Part shown: positions 1 to 9,756 of the stretch, one piece after another
Layout: each line of letters starts with the position of its first letter
Numbering within the stretch: position 1 is the stretch's first letter
From: Apostichopus japonicus
Lineage: Eukaryota; Echinodermata; Holothuroidea; Aspidochirotida; Stichopodidae
NCBI RefSeq assembly: GCF_037975245.1
Contig: NC_092568.1
Coordinates: 37,412,501 to 37,476,500, forward strand
DNA length: 64,000 bases
Direction: 5' to 3'
Translations under genes and position numbers: made by a program
Notes under the pieces: model-generated
Told to the model about the DNA's origin: nothing
What the model saw: only the letters and a program-made list of their open reading frames with translations
Database searches by the model: none

Positions 1-915
1 GTAGCATCCATACAAGAGGTTTCTGCTGAAATATATGCAAAAACGATCATATGGAAGCGTTAAGTTGCCGACTTATCTTCACCTCCCCACCACCTGACTC
101 CGCCCCTTCCTTCGGGAGTTATTCTAGAAAGTCAGACTGGTGTGGCGTATGAAATAAATGTTGTGTAAGACAAAGGCAAAGTAATGAGAAATGTTACGTA
201 AGACATGGAAGTTAAAGTCCTTTGAATCTGTTATTTCGTATTTCCCTTGTTCCTAACTATTACCTCCTATGGTTAAAGGTTACTGCCTCTACACCCCCCC
301 CCCCCGCCTCCGCCCCGCCCAGCCTCCCCTCTTAATAGTTAATAGGGATGAAACTCGCAGATTATAATGAAACGGTTGGCTCCCCGTGGCATGAAGGTAG
401 CATCCATACAAGAGGTTTATGCTGAAATATATGAAAACGATAATATGGAAGCGTTAAAGTGCCGTTCAGGCTGGTGTGGCGTATGAAATAGATGTTGTGT
501 AAGAGTAAGGCAAAGTTAAGTGAAATATAATGTAAGGCATTAAATCCTTTGAAAATACTGTTTCGTACTCCCGTTGCTCCTATTAACTCCTAGGATTAAA
601 GGAACTGTCCCACCCCCCCCCGCCCCTCCCTTCTCTCATCTTCATAGGGATGGAACTCGTTAATTATAAAGGAAGTAATTCTTCACCATGTGAAATGGCG
701 TCGCCAAGCTGGCCTGAGTGGTTTCGCTCCTTCATCTCCTTCTTTGGCCTCGGCGTATGGTTGTTTTTCATGTAACGTACATTACTCGGTTCGTGTACAT
801 GTTGATGTTGGTAGAAGTCCCGTCCATCTTTCAGAATCTGTTGATCTGTTACAGCCATGAAGAATATAACAGCGACCACCAGACACATGGAAACGATGAT
901 AAACTTGGCGCTCAT
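1..915 (-). CDS. WSCD-type sulfotransferase A, 5' part (runs off left edge)
   Basis: Exon 1 occupies 915 down to 687 (229 bp, ATG at 915-913, donor G|GTGAAG). It encodes a short cytoplasmic tail, a hydrophobic signal-anchor at about residues 3-22 (FIIVSMCLVVAVIFF) and a charged stem, so the product should be a type II membrane protein. It is nearly identical to exon 1 of gene B at 7529-7757. The next coding piece is the first 22 bases of exon 2 (22 down to 1, after a TTTCAGCAG acceptor), reading ETSCMDA as in gene B. The catalytic exons lie outside the window. The family, known from human WSCD1/2, transfers sulfate from PAPS to glycans in the Golgi; the membership is inferred from the paralogue. 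An extra broken copy of exon 2 sits inside intron 1. Whether the gene is intact cannot be seen here. Confidence 0.6.
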
Positions 916-2070
916 CTTTCAGCTCACGAAGTGTATGGCTTAAACAAGAAACATTTCATCGTTAATAACACAGCAAAAATATAACCAAAATAAAGCTTAA
1001 CCAGCTTGTATTAATTTTTTTGCAGGAAGTTATTTTAATTATTGACGGGTATATAACCTATTTGTCCTCTATTCCCCCCCCCCCCTCAACTCCACCCCTT
1101 CCCAACTCCACCATGCATTACGTCGTTCGTTATAATGCCTAAACGATTTTTTTTTAAATTATTGAAGGGTATATAACATTTAATATTTTTTATTGGAGGA
1201 ATTGCACAACCTGCAGTTATTGGCAGACTTGTAGCACTATAGTTTGTACTCATACTCCAGTAAATTTTCCGCATTATACTTTACTCAAACACCCATGTAT
1301 AATTTGTATAAAGTGTATAAAGTGCTAGATTGTAGGCCTACTAAATTGTAATGCAGAATAGCTTAACGTGTAATACCGTGATTTTTGTATTCTTTTCAGT
1401 GTTGTTATCATTAAAAACTTGTTTCTTTGTTCATTTTTGTTAGTGCAGCCATGTTTTTTGTTTCTTTGGTAGGGGGGTGGGGGAGGGATTCGCTTAAAAC
1501 CCTTCCCCACTTTCAAGAGGCTAATTATTATCCTTATATATGATTTCTTTCATAGACATATATATATATTATGTCACTCCCTGGCATGTCGACAGATATT
1601 GATATAGTGGCTTAAGTAGTAAAAAGAAAGAAAATGTTAGGTCTTACTTTCATGAAAATGTCTTAAGTAGACGCGTCAAGGACAACAGTACAGATATCTG
1701 CTTCAGTCGGTATATGTCAACGATGAACACATTATAACTGTCTGCATGTACATGTATAATACACACAACCGTATAGTTCACACGATCTCCGACCCGAAAA
1801 TTTCTTCTTCAGTTGTATTTCCATTTTCATTGTTGTGTTGGAATTACAAACAATTCAAAATCCGCACCTAAGGACTCGACTTTACTTTGCTAAATACTTT
1901 CGTAAAGAAATGCGGCCCAAGAAACCAAACAACGTCGACAAGTACAATCTAACCTTGTGAGGGGCTATAGTTAATAAGTATAAAAATCATTGAGAGACTC
2001 GAAGCACCACATTTTCCAACCAGTATGCCCGCTCGCATATATCCATATGGAAATGTTCTTGGCTGCGGAA
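355..2070. repeat. Segmental duplication, copy 1 (partner 7175-9460)
   Basis: From the exon 2 relic through exon 1 and about 1.1 kb beyond, this stretch matches 7175-9460 in the same orientation. Examples are the exon 1 region (687-915 against 7529-7757), the block around 1200-1240 against 8590-8640, and the block around 1660-2050 against 9050-9430. The main difference is about 560 bp present at 8037-8585 and absent here. No gene other than exon 1 is seen in it. Confidence 0.7.
371..418 (-). pseudogene. Broken duplicate of sulfotransferase exon 2
   Basis: This 48-bp piece repeats the start of exon 2 seen at 7219 and at 22. Its acceptor AG is changed to AT, one base is missing in the CCACAGGGG stretch, and homology stops at 371. 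The intron sequence that follows (about 419-640) repeats 23-345, so a segment spanning exon start and intron was duplicated in tandem and then decayed. It should not be spliced. Confidence 0.6.
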
Positions 2071-2617
2071 ATTGTGATTGTTTATTTTTCATAGGGATGT
2101 ACTTCCTAGCCGGAAGGAGCCCTTGAAAATTCGGTGAAAGTATGCGGCATGGTTAACAGGTTGAAAATTGAAGCCTCATCAGCAGGACTGTACAAATACG
2201 GTAATAGTATAAGGAGCATGTTTAAAAGGTTGAAAACTGATTGATAATTTCGTCAAAGAATGGAACAGAACATGATTTGGGGAAGACGGGATACATGCCG
2301 GTATCGAATGTAGACAATGGCGACCGGGGTCATGAGGCCAGGACAGAGTCACTAGAAACAGAGACAGAGCGAACCAATCGACACTCATGCACGTCTTTTC
2401 GACTAAAATTCCACATGTGAAATCGTTAGGGCTGCAGGTACTGGATGCTGTTGCCTAATATGGCTTTTGTTCTGATGCTAAAATTCCACAGGTGCTGGTA
2501 ATGGGGAGGTGCACTCTGAGAGGATTACAGAGGCTTTCTATTATTTTGTTAATCTTGAAATGTATTTTCTAAATGAATTTAAATTGCTAAATGACTTATG
2601 AAATTATACCTCTAAAA

Positions 2618-2962
2618 CATAGGTGGGCAACCTTTTTGAATGAATGGGCCAGATATAAGGGGTGAAAAATTGACTGAGCCGCAACTAACCAACGACCTGC
2701 TGTTGATTTCAAACCTTTGATTCCGAGGACTTTCAAGCAATAGGTGTGTGTACTTAATCTGTATTCACAAAAACATAATGTTAATACAGTAGTTGGTAAT
2801 TAATGGGGATAATAGGCCTACCTGACAGCATCATTAGTGCCGACAAATTCTAAGCAGCTAAAATAGATTGATTTTTTTCTTTTTCTTCAGACATCTCACG
2901 GGCAGCAAAAAAATCACTGGCGGGCCGCATGTGGCCCGCGGGCCGTAGGTTGCCCACCCCTG
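2618..2962. mobile_element. hAT-like MITE, 345 bp, perfect 8-bp TSD
   Basis: The element is flanked by the perfect direct repeat CTCTAAAA (2610-2617 and 2963-2970). Its ends are inverted repeats: it starts CATAGGTGGGCAACC and ends GGTTGCCCACCCCTG. The 8-bp duplication and the CA...TG-type ends fit the hAT superfamily. There is no transposase ORF, so it is non-autonomous. Confidence 0.8.
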
Positions 2963-3736
2963 CTCTAAAAAAGCATGCCGCAATATATCTATTGTTATTC
3001 ATTTACATTGTTTTTTCTTCATTTCTTGTCTTCCTTTGTCTTAAGGTTTTACATGTATGAAACAGACCAACACACAGGTCTGGAGGCAATAGTTGTTTTT
3101 CTCATCAGTCAAAGAACGTAAATAACACATTTCTCTTCTATAGTTTTCATAAAAGTTAGCTTTCTCTAGACAAATTAGTACTTCTTTATCATATAGTTCG
3201 TTTCTCAAAGCTTTTATGACGTATAGCATGTGTTCAAAGAGGTCTTGGAGTTCACCCTTAACTGCAGAATTTTGTTTCAAATAAGGTTAAACAGCATCAT
3301 GAAGTAGATATTAAATATCCGTAACACATTTAGTACACATAGAAGCTGTTATACACTGCACCTTTGTTTCCTTAAACGTTTAACTGTCCTGACTAATTAG
3401 CAATTTTACGAAACGCGCCAAGTATATCAATGAGACATTATCGTAGTTATAATCACTCACATATATGCTGAATACAGAACTATAGTTTGAGAAACAAATA
3501 TTTTTTTAAAGAAATCCGATGTTTTCGTCATTGGAATTGAATCTTTATTCCAACGCATATCTTGAAAATAATTCCTAAAAATAAATTCGATTTATTTATT
3601 TATTATTTATTTTTTTGTCAAATCGATCAAATAATATCAGTTTTTAACAATAAATAATTATAACTTAAAATAATATTTGAAGTTAAATACTTTCAAGTAA
3701 ATCAAAAACAATTATATAACTTATCTTATTTTGATA

Positions 3737-3742
3737 TTTATT
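3737..3742 (-). promoter_or_regulatory. Candidate polyadenylation signal, gene B
   Basis: AATAAA on the minus strand (TTTATT on plus), about 140 bp beyond the stop codon of gene B. More copies follow at 3591-3611. The region is very AT-rich, so chance occurrence is possible. Confidence 0.3.
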
Positions 3743-4368
3743 AGTAACTATATATATTAATAACTTGAATAAATCTCATCGAGCAGTAGGTCATTTTTTT
3801 TTCTTTCTGTATCCTTCCTTTCGTCTATGACTTAAGACCGATGTTACCATGAACATAATACAACTAAGGCGCAATATTATACTTTTAATGCACTAATCGG
3901 TTACAAAATGTACACTCATTTATGGTGTCATTAACGTTAAGTTCCATGATCTTATCGGACACAATTTGTAAGTTTCTTTCATAAGATCTCATTTTCGGAC
4001 CACCATAGCGTTCCATCGCCTTCCTTGCATTTCCTATCGCACTGTCCACTGCTATAACAACATTTTCTTTAAAAGAATCAAAGGGCATCGAATATGGCTG
4101 TCTATGAAAGTTTCCTTCCCTGTGTAACATTGTACATTGCAGTCTTTCTTCGCGTACAGTTGCATTGAGGAAATGTGCAACGCGCCTTAGTTGCTTGGGC
4201 AGATCCTCCAACAAGTCTTCGTAGTAAACTACCAACCTCTTTGCAGCGGACATTTCCAAACCTTTCTGAATCGTCTGCTGCCATCGTCTTGCTGCCCATC
4301 TGGCATACGTTGCCCAGTCTATATAAAGATCAAATGAAAGTAGTGGTTAATAAATTAAATCATAGGAG

Positions 4369-4399
<31 letters not shown>

Positions 4400-4461
4400 T
4401 TATATATATATATGGTTATATATATATATGGTTATATATATATATGGTTACATATATATGG

Positions 4462-4512
<51 letters not shown>
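4369..4512. repeat. (TA)n microsatellite in gene B intron 3
   Basis: Long alternating TA tract with regular TATGG interruptions in its first half. ORFs made of Tyr-Ile repeats across it are artefacts. Confidence 0.9.
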
Positions 4513-4513
<1 letters not shown>

Positions 4514-4515
<2 letters not shown>

Positions 4516-4640
4516 GAAATGGTGGAGGCTGGAAGTTTATTCATTGTTCTTGATTTTCCAACTCATTACGATATCAATTATATATATTCATATGCATTCA
4601 GTCTTTTACCTCCATTTCATATAAACTACAAAGAGAATCA
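4514..4640 (+). mobile_element. SINE 3' body fragment (family 1)
   Basis: The stretch GTGGAGGCTGGAAG, then TTCTTGATTTTCCAACTCAT and CTTTTACCTCCATTTCAT, matches the body of the tRNA-headed SINEs at 29257 and 29595. The tRNA-like head is absent; a (TA)n tract lies directly upstream. Confidence 0.6.
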
Positions 4641-5659
4641 ACATTGATTTACGTTCTGAATTGAAGATTTTTGATGATATTTTTCCTGTGTGATTTCCTT
4701 TAGCTGCTATGCGTTTAAAATCAGCTGTGAGGGCGCTGTAAGGATCGCGGATCAGTAGCAGTACCCCGTCTGCTTTCTCGTGCATGTCGGTTGAATGCGT
4801 CTTTACAACGATGACGCGTCCACTTGTCGGGGACTCAGATTCACCGAGAAAACCTGACGATATAAAAATCAGATGATTGAACTGTTTGGTCCATCGGCTA
4901 GTTTCAGTCATATCGGACGTGCCCAGCCTGGTGGGATGCACAGAACTAACATAAAAAGTGGAACATTAGTAATTAATTAATTGATTTATAAAGAGGAACA
5001 ATTATCGGATAAGTGAAGTAAGTTTTCAAAGGGCTGTTGGAGAATGTTCAACCCGTTAGCGTCATATTCTTTCATGTTTATGAACAGGGAACTAAGAAAT
5101 GGGTGAGGCCGAGGAGGGATTGGACACAGCCTATATCTGGTTTGTACCTCTATAGAACCTTCAAATGAGTTAACAGGCGGACAATCTCATAGCTTTCGAG
5201 TATATTCACAAAACACACCCGTATACTGTTGTTATTCCAAGAAAGGTAGTTTAAAAACTATGTATAGCCCTATATATGTAAGTTTATGTCAGTACATGAA
5301 CATAATTTAGGGCAAGAGGAGTAACAAAACATGAAATCTGAATCGATCTCAACTATGTTAGAAATACCAGATGATCACAGGGATACATGATGCAAAACTG
5401 GTACTTCAAAGCTGTTCACAAAAAACAGGTAATTTGTAATGATTATAAACTAAGCTGTTAATATGGCCAGTGCACATGAATGTTTTTCCTTCTCTTCCTC
5501 TCCCCTCCTGTCACCTCCCCCTACCACTACCCATCCAGCCAAACAGCCAACTCCCACCGACTCCCGTCAACCGATCCCTGTTGCACTCACACGAAATGAT
5601 CTGTGTGGGCTAACACGAAATTAAACCATAGAATGAAATGCAAACATTTTGTTATACAT

Positions 5660-5815
5660 ATGACGGAGTATGACCAGACATATAACGAGACGAGATATAT
5701 GACATAAGACGAGACATATGACGAGGCATATGGCATTCTGACGAGACAATTGAGATATCATGAGATATATTACATATGACGAGACAGCATTATGACGAGA
5801 CATATAGCGATACAT
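5660..5815. repeat. Degenerate minisatellite, ACGAGACATATG-type units
   Basis: About ten imperfect copies of a 13-17 bp unit around GACGAGACATATGAC, in intron 2 of gene B. No coding signal. Confidence 0.65.
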
Positions 5816-6050
5816 TTAACTACATAGGACAACACACTCGTGTTTAAAATACGGTACGCGCTTTGTTTATTATCTTGTTTTATAATTAGGTGTTAATGGA
5901 TTAATGTCATTGCTGAACCGAGATATATGATAGTTGTTTCAAGAATTGATCTTACCGCCGTTTAGAAGCCTTTTGTCCCTGTACATGCTACCGGTGTAGA
6001 CTCCAGTTAACCTTTCAATCAGGTATCTCAGCCACGTATTTCCTGAGCCA

Positions 6051-7141
6051 CAGTGGCGGCGGAACCGGGGGGGGGGCTTGGGGGGGCTCAGCCCCCCCAA
6101 TAAAAAAGTTGAGGGGGCAAATGCTTGATTAGCCCCCCCAATATTTACCAAGGCTCCGAAACGTACATCTGCCCATTTTTCAATGCATACTTGTCGATCT
6201 GTCCGATGCACACGTATACTCTATAGGTGTAATAATTTTAGTAATTGCTGGGGGACCCTCGGCCCGTCCCTTGGCTATAGACCACATTGTCATCCCAACC
6301 GCGTCTTCACGCCCCGTGAAAAGTGGAAGCAGTGAGTGTGAGTACCGGTAAGCGTAACACAACTTCGTCTTAGGCCAATGACTTGCCTCATTTCAGCCAG
6401 TTCTCCAACATCCCCTTACTTAGTGGCGGATCGAGCGTCCATATATACAGTCAGGGGCGGATGCCCCCCCCCCCCCTGACGGACTCAAATGGACTGCTGG
6501 CGCCCTTTTCAGCTTTTCACTACTTTTTACTTATTCGCGATTTTTGACTATTTTATTGCGCTCTCATATACCTATTGACATTTGTCATATTCTGTCGGTG
6601 TATTTTCCGACAAAATGGCGACGACACCTATTTATTCTCCGTTTATCTGCAAATTAGCAAGGCCCCGGAAAGGGTCATTTCCTGCAATCTCGGGAGTATC
6701 TTTACTCAAAAATTTTCTGTACGCTCCGCGCCAACCTGTGGTGGCGCTCCGCTTAGATTGTGTCGAAAGCGCCCCTACAGACCATTCTTGCCCCCCCGAC
6801 CAATACCCCTAGCCCCGCCACTGCCCTTACTACACTCAAAAACGTCTTTGCGAGTACACTACGAGTAATAGCTACTCTCTTAAAACACCATCGAATATAC
6901 AAATTACAATGTTTTTACAGACTTTACGTGCAATCTGAGAAATTGCAGGCTTGAGACCCATATTTTAGGGCCAGGTATTCGCAGCATAAAACACTCGGGA
7001 AGTGCCGTTTCCGGCCATCTGGGGGTTTGAAAAAACCCAAAATTTTCTTGTACGCTCCGCGCCAACCGATGGTGGCGCTCCGCTTAGATAGTCTCCACAC
7101 ATTAGCCCCCCCCCAATAATTTTTCCGTTCCGCCGCGCCTG
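6051..7141. mobile_element. hAT-like element inserted in a sulfotransferase exon
   Basis: A perfect 8-bp direct repeat CTGAGCCA flanks the element (6043-6050 and 7142-7149). The ends are imperfect inverted repeats: CAGTGGCGGCGGAAC on the left and GTTCCGCCGCGCCTG on the right. The 8-bp duplication with CAG...CTG ends is the hAT pattern. No transposase ORF is seen. It holds a second complete element (6421-6823). The segment near 6990-7092 (around TACGCTCCGCGCCAACC) recurs in other elements of this window. It lies within exon 2 of gene B. Confidence 0.85.
6421..6823. mobile_element. Nested hAT-like MITE, 403 bp
   Basis: Flanked by perfect 8-bp repeats CCCTTACT (6413-6420 and 6824-6831). Starts TAGTGGCGGATCG, an apparent decay of CAGTGGCGG, and ends AGCCCCGCCACTG. 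It lies fully inside the 6051-7141 element, so it inserted later, or before that element moved. It has no transposase. Confidence 0.8.
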
Positions 7142-7174
7142 CTGAGCCAGGTGCACTAACCAACAAGACAAACG

Positions 7175-9460
7175 GTTGGCTCCCCTGTGGCATGAAGGTA
7201 GCATCCATACAAGAGGTTTCTGATGAAATATATGCAAAAACGATAATATGGAAGCGCCGACTTATTTTCACCTCCCCATCCCTACTCCGTCCCACCTTTT
7301 CGTTCAGGCGGATGAAATAAATAGTGTAAAAGAGTAAGGCACAGTTAAGTGAAATATTACGTAAGGCATTTATATTTAAAATCCTTTGAAAATATTTTTT
7401 CGTTTCCCCGTTGCTCCTATTAACTCCTAGGATTAAAGGAACTGTCCCAACCCCCCCCCCGCCCATCCCCTACCATCCCCTCTTCATAGGGATGGAACTC
7501 ATCAATAATAAAGGAAATAATTCTTCACCATATGAAATGGCGTCGCCAAGCTGGCCTGAGTGGTTTCGCTCCTTCATCACCTTCTTTGGCCTCGGCGCAT
7601 GGTTGTTTTTGATGTTACGTACATTACTCGGTTGGTGTACATGTTGATGTTGGTAGAAGTCCCGTCCATCACTCAGAATCTGTTGATCTGTTACAGCCAT
7701 GAAGAATATAACAGCGACCACCAGACACATGGAAACGATGATAAACTTGGCGCTCATCTTTAAGCTCACGAAGTGTACGTCTTAAACAAGAAACATTTCA
7801 TCGTTAATAACACAGCAAAGATATACCCAAAATAAAGCTAAAACTTGTATTCATTTCTTGTAGGAAGTTTTTTATATTATTGACGGGTATATAACCTTTT
7901 TGTCCTCTAATCTCACACCCCTCAACCCCCCCCCCCCCCTCCCCAATTCCCTCACAATTCCACCATGCATTACGCCTTTCGTTATCATGCCTAAACCCTG
8001 TTTTTTAATTATTGAAGGGTATATAACATTTTATCCTCAGTGCCCCCCCCCCTCGCCCCACCCTACCACACTACTCTTCTCGTTGTGTGCCATCAAATAA
8101 TTTCAAGTTCATGTTGCCGCACATTTCAGTTCCCTCTCTGATCGAGTGAGAGTTAAGTTGACTGTTTGATTTCGACGTGTTTTGATGTCAATGTTCGTAA
8201 ACACAAGCAGTTGACGAAAATGTCGACATAAGAGGAAAGCAAAGTCAACGTTTTGGTAATGTTCTTGGTTTCTTTTCATTCATTCTTCAGTTAAGCCTTT
8301 TGCGTTCATAAATGAAAAACCACGTTGGATTCAATTCCGATTCATGATCGACTTGGCATAGGTTTGGGACCGACTTCTGATTTTCACTGGGGTAAACAAA
8401 ACAATGCACACGTTATAAAAAACTTAAAACATGTTAGATTGACGGTTATATTGTGTGAACATTACATATTTGGTATGAGAGAAACATAAAATTTAGGCAG
8501 GTTTAATTGCAACACGTTTTCCCAATATTGCCATGTGTACGGTAAGTCCTGACTTGACTAAAAGTTATATTGAATTCAGAAATGATTGGAGAAATTGTAC
8601 ATCCTGCAGTTATTGGCAGACTTGTAGCACTGTAGTTTATACTCATACTCGAGTACATTTTCCGCATTATACTTTACTCAAACACAAATGTATAATTTGT
8701 ATAAAGTGTATAAAGTGCTAGATTGTAGGCCTACTATACTGTAATGCAGTATAGCTAAACGTGTAATATCGTGAGTTTTGTATTCTTTTCAGTGTTGGTA
8801 TCGTTGAAAACTTTGTTCCTTTATTTTTAATTTTTAGTGCAGCCATGTTTTTCGTTTCTTTGGTGGGGGGGGGGGGGAGGGATTCGCTTAAAACCCTTAC
8901 CCATTTTTAAGAGGCTTATTATTATTCTTATGATATCTTCTATAGACATAAATATAATGTCACTCCCTGGCATGTCGATATATATTAAGATAGTGGCTTA
9001 AGTAGTAAAGAGAAAGAAATGTTAGGTCTTACTTTCTTGAAAATGTCTTAAGTAGACGCGTCAAGGACAACAGTACAGATATCTGCTTCAGTCGGTATAT
9101 CTCAATGATGAACACATTATAACTGTCTGGACGTACATGTATAATACACACAAGCGTAGTTCACACGATCTCCGACCCGAAAATTCCTTCTTCAGTTGTA
9201 TTTCCATTTTCATTGTTGTGTCGGAATTACAAACAATTCAAAATCCGCACACAAGGACTCGACTTTACCTTGATAAATACTTTCGTAAAGAAATGCCACC
9301 CAAGAAACCAAACAACGTCGATAAGTACAATCTAACCGTGTAAAGGCCTAGTTAATTAGTATAAAAGTCACTGAGAGACTCGAAGCATCACATTTTCCAA
9401 CCAGTATCACCGCTCGCATATATCCATATAGGAAATGTTCTTGGCTGCCGAGTTTAATTG
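7175..9460. repeat. Segmental duplication, copy 2 (partner 355-2070)
   Basis: Contains exon 1 and the start of exon 2 of gene B plus upstream flank. The flank (about 7770-9460) lies between genes B and C and shows no gene. An interval of about 560 bp (8037-8585) is unique to this copy. Homopolymer C tracts at 7447, 7926 and 8042 differ in length between copies. Confidence 0.7.
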
Positions 9461-9662
9461 TGATTGTATCGTTTATAGGAATGTATTTCTTATGTGTTCT
9501 ACTATTGAACTTCATGTAATCCAATCCAACGTTCCGGGCTGTCTGGAGTATTTGAGGCTTTAGCCATTCAAAACAGGTTAAATTCAAATCACCCATCTCG
9601 AGTCAGGAAACAGACTATTGAGGTGAGCTTTTGATATAGATTTAACACATTACACAGGCTTG

Positions 9663-9668
9663 TTTATT
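9663..9668 (-). promoter_or_regulatory. Candidate polyadenylation signal, gene C
   Basis: AATAAA on the minus strand, about 90 bp past the stop codon of gene C. Confidence 0.35.
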
Positions 9669-9756
9669 GGCAGGATAGATAAAGCAGTTTGTTATCAGTT
9701 TGTTTTTTCTCCCATTGAATATGAAAATAGATTGCAATTCGCGCATATAATGTTGA

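Larger units (their letters stand above)
3885..7757 (-). pseudogene. WSCD-type sulfotransferase B, exon 2 split by a transposon
   Basis: Four exons on the minus strand: 7757-7529 (ATG, signal-anchor and stem), exon 2 in two halves 7219-7142 and 6042-5956, exon 3 4853-4653 (201 bp), exon 4 4318-3885 ending in TAA. All introns are phase 1 with GT-AG ends. The 5' PAPS-binding loop (SAPGS then [14 protein letters not shown]) spans the break; exon 3 carries VVVKTH-like IVVKTHSTD and the 3'-phosphate motif LLLIRDPYSAL; exon 4 carries [12 protein letters not shown]. Without the insert the coding length would be 1029 bp (342 aa), near the other copies and without a frameshift. The element at 6051-7141 with its 8-bp target duplication adds 1099 bp, which shifts the frame and brings stops, so the catalytic part is lost unless the insert is spliced out or is polymorphic. 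Exon 4 has a longer tail than in genes C and D. Confidence 0.8.

Noticed and set aside
664..915. Plus-strand 88-codon ORF at 718-984 and its copy at 7560-7763
   Set aside because: Antisense shadow of sulfotransferase exon 1, which has the signal-anchor and proper donor.
4369..4512. Tyr-Ile repeat ORFs here and at 20421, 28830 and 29119
   Set aside because: TATATA tracts encode YIYI in any frame; no start context or homology.
8037..8585. The interval unique to duplication copy 2 as a mobile element
   Set aside because: No inverted ends or target duplication were found; deletion from copy 1 is simpler.
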